A stretch of DNA of 37,682 nucleotides from Aquimarina spongiae (GTDB lineage Bacteria; Bacteroidota; Bacteroidia; Flavobacteriales; Flavobacteriaceae), in contig NZ_FQYP01000017.1 in the NCBI RefSeq assembly GCF_900141785.1, positions 1-37,682 on the forward strand, written 5' to 3'. The position numbers were made by a program, and so were the translations under genes. Position 1 is the first letter of the stretch. Each line of letters begins with the position of its first letter. Positions 27,273-34,811 of the stretch are shown piece after piece. Below the pieces are notes generated by a model that saw only the letters and a program-made list of their open reading frames with translations, was not told the origin of the DNA and searched no databases.

Positions 27273-28799
27273 TTACAATAAATAAATCACTCCTAATAAT
27301 CCAACTCCTCCGAGCACTATCGTATAAGGGAAAGCCATTTTTACCATTTTGGTGTATGACAATCCAATTAATGGCGCTAACGAAGAGGTTAGTAAAAATA
27401 AGAACGCTGCTTGACCATTAGGTGTTGCAACACTTGGTAAATTTGTACCTGTATTGATCGCTATGGCTAAGTTTTCAAACTGCTCTCGAGTAATAGCACC
27501 TGCATCAAAAGCTTGTTTTACTTCACCAATGTATACTGTAGCAACGAATACATTATCACTGATCATGGATAATACTCCATTGGCAACATAAAACATAGAA
27601 GGTTGATCCTTTGGATCCAATTTCAACGCCCAATCGATAATAGGAGTGAATAAATGTTGGTCATGAATCATCGCAACAATTACAAAGAAAACCACCAATA
27701 GTCCAGTAAATGGTAATGCCTCTTCAAAAGCTTTACCTAATTGATGCTCTTCTGTAATACCCATGAATGCCGTTTGGACGATAATCAATGCTAACCCTAT
27801 AAATCCAACAGGCGCAAGGTGTAATGCTAATCCTATGATCAAAAGTATAGCAGAAACTGCTTGAACAATTAACCCATATTTGGATCGGTCTGATCGATTG
27901 GCATCTTCCTCATCTGTATAGTTCTGTATAATTGTTCTGGCAACATCTGGTAATTTGGCTCCAAAACCAAACGATCCTGTCATTTCCAAAACCACTGTAG
28001 TAAGTAAACCTGCCCCTAAAACCGGTAAAGATATAGGTGCCATTTTCAGGAAAAACTGAATAAAATCCCATCCCATTCGCTCACCAATCAATAAGTTTTG
28101 AGGCTCGCCTACAAGTGTACACACACCTCCTAAAGCTGTACCTACAACACCATGCATTACCAAGCTTCTTAAAAAGCTTCTGAATTGTTCTAACGTTTCT
28201 CCACTAAGTTCTTTTCGATCCAAGACACCACTATCATCATAATCTCCGGAGCCCGAATGTATTTTGTGATACACTCCATAAAATCCAACGGCAACACTAA
28301 TCAAAACTGCTGTTACTGTTAAGGCATCTAGAAAAGCCGAAAGTACTGCTGCAAGAAATACAAATAGCAGCGATAAAATCATTTTTGATTTAATCTTCGT
28401 GAATACCTTACTGAAGATATACATCAATAAAGGTTTCATGAAATAGATACCGGCCACCATGAATACCAACAAAAGAATAACTTCTAGGTTTTGCTCAACT
28501 TCGAGCAATACTCCTCCTTTGATTCCTTTTCCTAATTCATCATGAAGTACTTTTCCATGATCGAGTTTGTACATAGGATGGGTGAGGCCTAAAGCAAGTG
28601 CTTCTATAGCTAATATCCCTCCTGATTGCAGAGGATAACATTTTAGCGCCATCGCCAAAGTAAAAATAAACTCCGCTATAAATACCCAAGCGGTTACGGT
28701 TGGTCCTAATATGAAATACGAGAAAACATTAAAAATTAAAAATCCGATCATTACAAATTTGAACCATTTCGGACTACTTCCTAGAAAATACTTTAACAT
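27273..28799 (-). CDS. nhaB: Na+/H+ antiporter NhaB
   Basis: The 508-residue polytopic protein matches the NhaB family in length and signature segments: an N-terminal PKWFKFVMIGFLI region, EFIFTLAMALKCYPLQSGGI, the SAFLDALTVTAVLISV core, GGVCTLVGEPQNLLIGE, and the C-terminal NTGTNLPSVATPNGQAAFLF. It should expel Na+ in exchange for protons at the inner membrane, which suits a marine habitat. It starts 25 nt after the dehydrogenase gene, so the two are probably co-transcribed. Confidence 0.93.
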   Translation of the reverse strand: MLKYFLGSSPKWFKFVMIGFLIFNVFSYFILGPTVTAWVFIAEFIFTLAMALKCYPLQSGGILAIEALALGLTHPMYKLDHGKVLHDELGKGIKGGVLLEVEQNLEVILLLVFMVAGIYFMKPLLMYIFSKVFTKIKSKMILSLLFVFLAAVLSAFLDALTVTAVLISVAVGFYGVYHKIHSGSGDYDDSGVLDRKELSGETLEQFRSFLRSLVMHGVVGTALGGVCTLVGEPQNLLIGERMGWDFIQFFLKMAPISLPVLGAGLLTTVVLEMTGSFGFGAKLPDVARTIIQNYTDEEDANRSDRSKYGLIVQAVSAILLIIGLALHLAPVGFIGLALIIVQTAFMGITEEHQLGKAFEEALPFTGLLVVFFVIVAMIHDQHLFTPIIDWALKLDPKDQPSMFYVANGVLSMISDNVFVATVYIGEVKQAFDAGAITREQFENLAIAINTGTNLPSVATPNGQAAFLFLLTSSLAPLIGLSYTKMVKMAFPYTIVLGGVGLLGVIYLL

Positions 28800-28824
28800 A
28801 GTGATGCTTGGTTATACATTAATA

Positions 28825-30051
28825 TTATATCAGCTGTTTGAAGGCTATTTCAAACGCTGTTTTACTTATATTTACTTTTGTTTGCTTGTTATTGTAAGTG
28901 CTCTGTATTGCTTTTTTTATAGTTTCTGAAGTATCTTTAAAAATAGCTTCATCCGTCATTTGTACCCTACGCTCCATAAAATAGGCAAATACTCTAGCCA
29001 TACCGCAATTTGAAATAAAATCTGGAATAAGACTTACCTTTTCATCGGTATACTCCATTATAGGACCAAAAAATATTTCTTTATCAGCAAATGGCACATT
29101 GGCTCCACATGATATTACCTCGAGTCCAGAATCGATCATTTGTGTAATTTGTTCCTTAGTGATCAACCTGGAAGCTGCACAAGGTGCAAAAATCTCGGTT
29201 GGCAATGACCATATCCTTTCATTCATCTCTTCGAAAGGAATTAACGTTTCGCTATACAGCTTATTACCTTTCTTGTTTAAATATAACTCCTTTATCTCCT
29301 CAAAAGAGAATCCATCTTCCTTGATAAGCCCACCTATATGATCAATAATCCCTACAACTTTGGCTCCCATTTCTGATAGATAATAGGCTGCTGCAGAACC
29401 TACGTTTCCAAAACCTTGGACTACAGCTCTTTTCCCCTTGACATCACCACCATAAATGGTGTAATAATGTCTAACCGCTTCTGCTACGCCATATCCTGTA
29501 ATCATATCTGCCACAGTATACTTGCGAGACACATCTGGTGAAAAGGTGGTATTCTCTAAAACCTTTATAACCCCTTGGCGAAGCTGTCCTATTCGATTAA
29601 TTTTATCCGCTTCCGTAGGTTGAAAGTGTCCATTAAAGACTCCTTCCTGTGGATGCCAAACCCCACATTCTTCAGTAATTGGGATTACCTCATGAATTTC
29701 ATCTACATTAAGATCTCCTCCTGTTCCATAATAACTCTTCAGTAAGGGAGATACTGCTTTATACCAACGCTGAAGCACTCCTTTTTTTCTTGGGTCATTG
29801 GGATCGAAGTTAATTCCAGATTTTGCACCTCCAATTTCAGGTCCCGAAACTGTAAACTTTACTTCCATAGTTTTGGCCAAAGAAAGCACCTCATTCATAT
29901 CTAATCCTTTTCGCATTCTTGTACCACCACCAGCAGCTCCACCTCGTAAAGAATTGATCACTGTCCAGCCCTCGGCTTCGGTTTCAGAATCCTTCCAATT
30001 AAAAACTATCTCAGGCGCTTTATTTTCATACTTTTTTAGTAATTCTTTCAT
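28825..30051 (-). CDS. Glu/Leu/Phe/Val dehydrogenase
   Basis: The 408-residue enzyme carries the amino-acid dehydrogenase signatures: GGAAGGGTRM (about residues 34-43), the substrate and catalytic-lysine segment GPEIGGAKSGINFDPNDP (about 70-88), and a Rossmann dinucleotide site (VVQGFGNVGSAAAYYL, about 208-224). It should reversibly deaminate an L-amino acid to the 2-oxo acid with NAD(P)+ in the cytoplasm. Glutamate versus leucine/valine specificity cannot be decided by eye. It is the first gene of the run through folC and has an unusually structured leader. Confidence 0.88.
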   Translation of the reverse strand: MKELLKKYENKAPEIVFNWKDSETEAEGWTVINSLRGGAAGGGTRMRKGLDMNEVLSLAKTMEVKFTVSGPEIGGAKSGINFDPNDPRKKGVLQRWYKAVSPLLKSYYGTGGDLNVDEIHEVIPITEECGVWHPQEGVFNGHFQPTEADKINRIGQLRQGVIKVLENTTFSPDVSRKYTVADMITGYGVAEAVRHYYTIYGGDVKGKRAVVQGFGNVGSAAAYYLSEMGAKVVGIIDHIGGLIKEDGFSFEEIKELYLNKKGNKLYSETLIPFEEMNERIWSLPTEIFAPCAASRLITKEQITQMIDSGLEVISCGANVPFADKEIFFGPIMEYTDEKVSLIPDFISNCGMARVFAYFMERRVQMTDEAIFKDTSETIKKAIQSTYNNKQTKVNISKTAFEIAFKQLI

Positions 30052-30092
30052 TCTTAAAATTTCAATTTAGCAAATCAATAATTCTCTCTTTT

Positions 30093-30162
30093 AAAAAAAA
30101 CAACACCAATGGTGTTTGTAAAAAATTAAATTAAATATCCTCCAAACGGAGGTCAGCGCTGA
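30093..30162 (-). promoter_or_regulatory. Structured leader of the dehydrogenase gene (attenuator-like)
   Basis: In transcript order there is a perfect palindrome TCAGCGCTGA (30153-30162), a hairpin CCTCC/GGAGG (30139-30152), and a stem AACACC/GGTGTT followed by a T-rich run (30093-30116). The last element looks like an intrinsic terminator about 42 nt before the ATG. I match it to no known riboswitch. Confidence 0.4.
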
Positions 30163-30214
30163 GTCATTTTTTTGCGTTTTGAATAGATTAATAGGTTACT
30201 ACAAAGCAACCTCA

Positions 30215-30222
30215 CAAATATA
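30215..30222 (-). promoter_or_regulatory. -7 box of the dehydrogenase promoter
   Basis: TATATTTG on the minus strand fits TAnnTTTG, about 160 nt upstream of the start codon. The -33 region is weak (TTTCG). This leaves a leader of roughly 155 nt that includes the structured elements. Confidence 0.5.
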
Positions 30223-30404
30223 AAAAACTAAATATCCCTAGAACGAAAATAAAGGTAAAATTTCGTATCCTAATAATCCTTCAATCTTAAACAAAATCGC
30301 TTCAAAATTCCCCCATAAGACCATACATGTTTTGATATTATTTTGCCCTAAAATTTCATTACATCAAAAAACAAAAAAAACACCAGAACTATCATATTAT
30401 CAAC

Positions 30405-30412
30405 TATATTTG
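30405..30412 (+). promoter_or_regulatory. -7 box of the acyl-CoA dehydrogenase promoter
   Basis: TATATTTG on the plus strand fits the Bacteroidota -7 consensus, about 94 nt before the ATG. No clear TTG is seen at -33. Confidence 0.45.
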
Positions 30413-30505
30413 TAGAATTAATAAAAATATCGGGGTTATCTCGATTTATTTTCATCAAAAAGTAGGAATTGCGTGTTATGCACGCACAGTAAATTTTCAA
30501 TACAT

Positions 30506-31648
30506 ATGGACTTTAAATTATCCGAAGAACAGTTAATGATACGCGATGCTGCTCGTGATTTTGCTAAAGCAGAATTGTTACCTGGAGTAATAGAACGCGA
30601 TAATAAGCAGGAATTTCCCACTGAACAGGTTAAAAAAATGGGAGAACTTGGATTTTTAGGAATGATGGCTTCTCCAGAATACGGTGGAGGTGGAATGGAT
30701 ACCTTATCCTATGTACTAGTTATGGAAGAGTTATCAAAGATTGATGCTTCTTGCTCAGTAATCGTATCAGTAAACAACTCTTTGGTGTGCTGGGGTCTTG
30801 ATGAATATGGGTCTCCTGAACAGAAGGAAAAGTACTTATCCAAATTAACCAATGGGGAATCGATTGGTGCTTTTTGTTTATCCGAACCGGAAGCAGGTAG
30901 TGATGCTACTTCTCAAAAAACTACGGCAATAGACAAAGGAGATCATTATGTATTAAACGGAACTAAAAACTGGATTACTAATGGAGGTTCTGCAGATTAT
31001 TACTTAGTTATTGCACAAACTGATAGAGAAAAGGGACATAAAGGAATTAATGCCTTTATTGTTGAAAAAGGATGGGAAGGTTTTGAAATAGGACCAAAAG
31101 AAGACAAATTAGGAATTAGAGGAAGTGACACCCACTCTCTTATTTTTAATGATGTTAAGGTACCAAAAGAAAACCGTATCGGTGAAGATGGATTTGGTTT
31201 TAAATTTGCCATGAAAACTTTGGCTGGAGGTCGTATCGGTATTGCTGCTCAAGCATTAGGTATTGCCGCAGGAGCTTATGAATTAGCCAAAGAATATTCT
31301 AAAGTTCGTAAAGCCTTTGGAACTGAAATCATGAATCATCAGGCAATTGCTTTCAAGCTTGCTGATATGCACACCAAAATTGAAGCTGCAAGAATGTTAG
31401 TATATAAAGCAGCGATTGATAAAGATAACCATGACAGCTACGACCTTTCTGGAGCTATGGCCAAACTTTATGCTTCTGAAGTAGCTATGGAAACTGCAGT
31501 AGAAGCCGTACAGATACATGGCGGTAATGGATTCGTAAAAGAATACCATGTGGAACGATTAATGCGTGATGCAAAGATCACTCAAATCTATGAAGGAACT
31601 AGCGAAATCCAAAAGATTGTAATTTCAAGAAGCGTTCTTAGAGATTAA
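30506..31648 (+). CDS. Acyl-CoA dehydrogenase (short-chain/butyryl type)
   Basis: The 380-residue flavoenzyme has the standard acyl-CoA dehydrogenase length and motifs: MDFKLSEEQLMIRD at the start, FCLSEPEAGSDATS (FAD and substrate contact, about residues 123-136), WITNGG, KLGIRGSDTHSL, and the C-terminal QIHGGNGFVKEYHVERLMRD and QIYEGTSEIQKIVI, where the Glu of YEGT is the usual catalytic base. It should catalyse the first step of beta-oxidation and pass electrons to ETF. The start is the ATG of MDFKLSEE, not the upstream in-frame codon, because family homology begins there. It is single-gene, divergent from the dehydrogenase, and ends in a strong terminator. Confidence 0.95.
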   Translation: MDFKLSEEQLMIRDAARDFAKAELLPGVIERDNKQEFPTEQVKKMGELGFLGMMASPEYGGGGMDTLSYVLVMEELSKIDASCSVIVSVNNSLVCWGLDEYGSPEQKEKYLSKLTNGESIGAFCLSEPEAGSDATSQKTTAIDKGDHYVLNGTKNWITNGGSADYYLVIAQTDREKGHKGINAFIVEKGWEGFEIGPKEDKLGIRGSDTHSLIFNDVKVPKENRIGEDGFGFKFAMKTLAGGRIGIAAQALGIAAGAYELAKEYSKVRKAFGTEIMNHQAIAFKLADMHTKIEAARMLVYKAAIDKDNHDSYDLSGAMAKLYASEVAMETAVEAVQIHGGNGFVKEYHVERLMRDAKITQIYEGTSEIQKIVISRSVLRD

Positions 31649-31670
31649 TTAGATTACAACATCATAAATT

Positions 31671-31705
31671 AAAAAACCCAAACTAGTTCTTAGTTTGGGT
31701 TTTTT
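31671..31705 (+). terminator. Bidirectional intrinsic terminator
   Basis: AAAAAACCCAAACT and AGTTTGGGTTTTTT form a perfect 14-bp stem with a 7-nt loop. With A and T runs on both sides it can stop the acyl-CoA dehydrogenase message and also the converging peptide-precursor message. Confidence 0.93.
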
Positions 31706-31768
31706 AATTCAATTACTATACTAATTAGCACAAATTCTCAAAAGGTCTTTCCTCACAATTGAATACGT

Positions 31769-32008
31769 TTAGCATATTACTACTGTCTCAGAATCACCGC
31801 AAAGAACCGGATCATTAAGGATTCCTGAAAGACATTCTCTTGTTTCCAAACAAATGATGATTGCAGTACGAACACTACCTGTATCTTCATCTGGACAAAC
31901 AAAAAACGAACCAGATGTTCCTCCATTTATCCCTTGTTTAGCTCGTTTATCCAACCTTGCTACATTTATTTTCTTTAGTGTGATTTTAGTTTTATTTTGT
32001 TTTTTCAT
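31769..32008 (-). CDS. GG-leader natural-product peptide precursor 1
   Basis: This 79-residue peptide has a basic leader (MKKQNKTKITLKKINVARLD) ending in a Gly-Gly at residues 29-30, the usual site of leader removal in RiPP precursors. Flavobacterial lanthipeptide-style precursors have similar leaders. The core of 49 residues has four Cys, several Ser and Thr, and the motif C-PDE-DTGSVRT. Precursors 2 and 3 share the leader and this motif. No LanB/LanC, radical SAM enzyme, peptidase or exporter is in the window, so the modification and even the natural-product role are inferred. It is last of the three minus-strand copies, 54 nt after precursor 2. Confidence 0.8.
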   Translation of the reverse strand: MKKQNKTKITLKKINVARLDKRAKQGINGGTSGSFFVCPDEDTGSVRTAIIICLETRECLSGILNDPVLCGDSETVVIC

Positions 32009-32062
32009 GATGTATTCAAATTAATAGATCTCCTTAGGGTTATTTAATAACTTTCGATATTT

Positions 32063-32269
32063 CTAGTCACAATTTATTCCTCCGGTTTCTCTACATATCC
32101 CGTCACCAGAATTATTACAAAATATAATTCCCGTAGGTACACTACCAGTATCTTGACCATTACCACATACAACAAAAGTACCTCCCTTTACAGATCCTTT
32201 TATTTCTTTGTCAAGTCTGGCTACATTTATTTTTTCTAACTTAATTTTTGTTTTGTTTTGCTTTTTCAT
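32063..32269 (-). CDS. GG-leader natural-product peptide precursor 2
   Basis: This 68-residue peptide starts with almost the same leader as precursor 1 (MKKQNKTKIKLEKINVARLD) and has Gly-Gly at residues 29-30. The core of 38 residues begins TFVVCGNGQDTGSVPT and has four Cys. Sequence identity is concentrated in the leader and around DTGSV; the rest differs, as in families of variable RiPP cores. The 105-nt gap upstream holds a loose stem-loop (GTTAGAG/CTCTAAC, 32317-32347) followed by T-rich DNA, which may partly separate its expression from precursor 3. Confidence 0.8.
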   Translation of the reverse strand: MKKQNKTKIKLEKINVARLDKEIKGSVKGGTFVVCGNGQDTGSVPTGIIFCNNSGDGICRETGGINCD

Positions 32270-32374
32270 ATTGTTTGTCGAAAGACTATTTTTAAAAAAT
32301 TAAAAAATCCGAAGACGTTAGAGTTAAAATCAAACAATACCTCTAACCGCTTTGGTAATACTTATTTTAATAAA

Positions 32375-32620
32375 TCAACATTTATTACCAACTTCACTTT
32401 CTCTGCATAATTGGTTTCCAGCAGATGGACAACCAAAAGTCCTTTCACATAAAGCATCCCCTGCTATTCCAACTTTGGTTTTTAAACTACCGGTATTTCT
32501 TTCATCACATAATATAAAGGATAGCAAAGTCCCCCCTTTAATTGATGCTCCTGCTCGTCGATCTAGTCTTGCGACTTGAATTTTTTTTAATTCAATTTTT
32601 GTTTGTTTACGTTTTTTCAT
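32375..32620 (-). CDS. GG-leader natural-product peptide precursor 3
   Basis: This 81-residue peptide is first in the precursor row. The leader is MKKRKQTKIELKKIQVARLD, with Gly-Gly at residues 29-30. The core of 51 residues has five Cys and the motif C-DER-NTGSLKT, the same pattern as in the other two with Asn for Asp. It has its own -7 box (32650-32657) and a palindromic element upstream (32689-32712) that also occurs before the divergent lipoprotein operon. It lies 101 nt after the TPR-AraC regulator gene. Confidence 0.8.
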   Translation of the reverse strand: MKKRKQTKIELKKIQVARLDRRAGASIKGGTLLSFILCDERNTGSLKTKVGIAGDALCERTFGCPSAGNQLCRESEVGNKC

Positions 32621-32649
32621 AATATTCTAATTACATCCTTTTTACCCTC

Positions 32650-32657
32650 CAAAAATA
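32650..32657 (-). promoter_or_regulatory. -7 box of the precursor row
   Basis: TATTTTTG on the minus strand fits TAnnTTTG, 30 nt upstream of the precursor 3 ATG. The nearest TTG upstream (32683-32685) is 25 nt away, longer than the usual 19-21, which suggests a promoter that needs an activator. Confidence 0.45.
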
Positions 32658-32688
32658 GAGAAGAATTCCAAAAAAAAAGCTCCAAACT

Positions 32689-32712
32689 GGTTAACATTCA
32701 TAAATATTCACC
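32689..32712 (-). promoter_or_regulatory. Palindromic element upstream of the precursor row (candidate activator site)
   Basis: GGT-TAAC-ATTCATAAAT-ATTC-ACC is a near-perfect 24-bp dyad placed directly upstream of the -33 region. A similar element stands upstream of the lipoprotein promoter (34606-34628). The AraC-type regulator encoded between them is the obvious candidate binder. Confidence 0.5.
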
Positions 32713-32721
32713 AATAAAAAC

Positions 32722-34440
32722 TTATTCAAACCCTTGATTTTCAATACTTTTTATAAATTCCGCAGGTTTACAACCTTTTCGCTTCAAAAACGCCTTTGCA
32801 AATGACTGTATATTGTTAAACCCTACTTCTCCGGCCATTGATCTTACCGAATATTGCTTAAACTTTTTATTTGTTTTAATTTGATCCACGCAAAAATCAA
32901 TTCGAAGGTCATTAATATAATTTGCAAAATTCTTTCCTTTTTCAATATTAATAACCTTGGATAGGTACGAGGAGTTAGTTTTTAAACTTTTTGAAACACT
33001 ACCTAAGGATAAATTATTTTTCAAGTATTTGTGATCATTTTCAAAATCTTGAAGCTTTTTCAAAATCTCCTTTTTAATATCTTCCGGAACTTCTACAACA
33101 ATAGTTGCTTCTTTTTTCTTTTCTATCGAATTAACCAGCTCTGTATATTTGTCAGAAATTTCAGAAAACTTATTCCTTCTTTTCTTTAAATAAAAAAACA
33201 ACGATATGAGAATTGACAATAAAATTACACCAAAAAGTATCGACCTATATCTCGACATTTTGTTTTTAGAATCAATGGTTTCTATCAATTCCTTTTTATC
33301 TTTCACCAATCTAGCTATATCATACTTTTCTACGATATTATTATTTAACCGAGCATACTTTTCATTAAACGTTCGCTCCAATTGAAGTAATTTATTGGTA
33401 ATTCTAAGCTGATTCTCTAAATCCTTATTCTCCTGATAATAATCAATAAGCAATGTGAAAATCTCATGTATTTGAGGAACATAATTGAATTCATTCGTAG
33501 CGGACTCTGCTTTTAAAAGGTAATCCAACCCCTCTTTCTTTTTACCCAATTTCAGTAAGGACTTGGCCAAGTACAAATAAGAAATTTTTACATTAACATC
33601 TTCCTTATCTTCTCTTGAGGTGATCAGCATTTTTTGTAAGCTGTCTTTGGCTTCGGTATACGCTTCTTTGTAAAAACTATTTACTCCATATGCAGATAAC
33701 AAATCCGGGTAGAACTCGGCATTCCCCGTAGAAAATCTCAATCGAATTCCTTTATTTAAATAATAACTAGCAGAGTCATATTTTTTAAGACGATTATAAG
33801 TATCACCCAACTTGTACAGTGTAGCTGCGTAGGTCATAGGGTACTCTACTAAGGTATCTTCCTTGATTAAAAAATCATAATTTTCTTTAAAAGTGATTAG
33901 TGCTTCTCTATTTTTCCCCAAATTAGTCTTCAACAAGGCGATATTATGTTTTAATGCAACTATTTGCTCCTCATTTTCAACACGTTCAGCATGTTTTAAA
34001 GCAATCAAATAGGATTGCAAAGCATCATCATAACGATCCAAAGCATATAATGCATATCCTTTTTTTAAATATCCGGTTGCTGGATAACGCATATGCGTTT
34101 CCATATCTTTTGTTGTGATAATAATAGAATCGGCATACTGTAAAGCTATATTGTTTCGGTTACTATAATCATAAACATTAAACAACAAGTTGTAAGCTCT
34201 TGCAGTTTGTATGACATCGTTTTCATTCTTTGCCTTGTCCAAATATTCTCTTGCGATATGAAAACTTAAAATAGAGTCCTCACTATTTTCGTCAAAAAGC
34301 TTATCTAACTCATCAAATGTCTTAGACTTTAATGAATCGAACATTTTTTGTGCATTATTATCTGAGGATTGTGCTTTTAAACCAATTGACCATAAACAAA
34401 GCCATAATACAATACCAAAACGAATACTTTTTATATACAT
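32722..34440 (-). CDS. Membrane regulator: periplasmic TPR sensor with AraC-type DNA-binding domain
   Basis: This 572-residue protein has a signal-like N-terminus (FGIVLWLCLWSIGLKAQ, residues 8-24). An all-helical region with tetratricopeptide-like repeats follows (for example KKGYALYALDRYDDALQSYL and KLGDTYNRLKKYDSASYYLNKG). A transmembrane helix lies at about 396-416 (SILFGVILLSILISLFFYLKK), then a basic and coiled linker, and an AraC-type helix-turn-helix pair at about 476-568 (YINDLRIDFCVDQI, VRSMAGEVGFNNIQSFAKAFLKRKGCKPAEF). The TPR part should face the periplasm and the DNA-binding part the cytoplasm, making a one-component transmembrane regulator. TPR surfaces often bind peptides. Its place between three peptide precursors and a divergent lipoprotein-peptide operon suggests it controls both; ligand and targets are inferred. 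Confidence 0.88.
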   Translation of the reverse strand: MYIKSIRFGIVLWLCLWSIGLKAQSSDNNAQKMFDSLKSKTFDELDKLFDENSEDSILSFHIAREYLDKAKNENDVIQTARAYNLLFNVYDYSNRNNIALQYADSIIITTKDMETHMRYPATGYLKKGYALYALDRYDDALQSYLIALKHAERVENEEQIVALKHNIALLKTNLGKNREALITFKENYDFLIKEDTLVEYPMTYAATLYKLGDTYNRLKKYDSASYYLNKGIRLRFSTGNAEFYPDLLSAYGVNSFYKEAYTEAKDSLQKMLITSREDKEDVNVKISYLYLAKSLLKLGKKKEGLDYLLKAESATNEFNYVPQIHEIFTLLIDYYQENKDLENQLRITNKLLQLERTFNEKYARLNNNIVEKYDIARLVKDKKELIETIDSKNKMSRYRSILFGVILLSILISLFFYLKKRRNKFSEISDKYTELVNSIEKKKEATIVVEVPEDIKKEILKKLQDFENDHKYLKNNLSLGSVSKSLKTNSSYLSKVINIEKGKNFANYINDLRIDFCVDQIKTNKKFKQYSVRSMAGEVGFNNIQSFAKAFLKRKGCKPAEFIKSIENQGFE

Positions 34441-34583
34441 CTTAAAATCGGGGGAGCTAGCTTTAATACAATTATTCCAACATAAGTTTGAAGTATATAA
34501 AAAAAATAGATGTTAAAAAAATCTGAAAGGCAAAAATCATCTTTATTTCATAAATAATCAGAGATTCCTACGTAAAACGGTAA

Positions 34584-34628
34584 GGTAACATTTATGAATA
34601 CAAAGGGTAATATTCATGAATACGTACC
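34584..34628 (+). promoter_or_regulatory. Tandem operator-like repeats upstream of the lipoprotein operon
   Basis: GGTAACATTTATGAATAC (34584-34601) and GGTAATATTCATGAATAC (34606-34623) are 18-bp direct repeats, 16 of 18 bases identical, with a 22-bp period. The second contains the perfect palindrome ATTCATGAAT and ends GTACC. They stop 8-13 bp before the -33 TTG, the position expected for an AraC-type activator. The element at 32689-32712 is similar. Confidence 0.55.
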
Positions 34629-34636
34629 TGATCGCC

Positions 34637-34667
34637 TTGAATTACAGTTGTATCGCCAATACATTTG
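34637..34667 (+). promoter_or_regulatory. Promoter of the lipoprotein-peptide operon
   Basis: TTG (34637-34639), a 20-nt spacer and TACATTTG (34660-34667) match the Bacteroidota consensus. Transcription should begin near 34675, leaving about 135 nt of leader. The box overlaps the TTG at 34665, which argues against translation starting there. Confidence 0.7.
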
Positions 34668-34811
34668 TCCTGTGGATATCAGAAAACAACCTATATCCCA
34701 TCAAGAGGTTACCTCATTTTTTTGCAAAAAAGTCGAACTACTATAATCGACTTTAAACTAAATATAGTGTCACATTTTTACTCAATTTTTAAAATAATGC
34801 TTAATAAAGAA

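Noticed and set aside
30436..30621. 61-codon minus-strand frame over the acyl-CoA dehydrogenase start
   Set aside because: It is antisense to the conserved N-terminus of the dehydrogenase and has no recognisable features.
31769..32620. DTGS/NTGS motif as an aspartic protease active site
   Set aside because: The proteins are 68-81 residues with a GG leader and Cys-rich cores. No protease fold could fit, and the short motif is a coincidence.
34665..34811. Upstream TTG start adding 49 residues to the lipoprotein
   Set aside because: It overlaps a good promoter -7 box, and the extension would bury the lipoprotein signal peptide. The ATG at 34812 gives a proper signal and lipobox.
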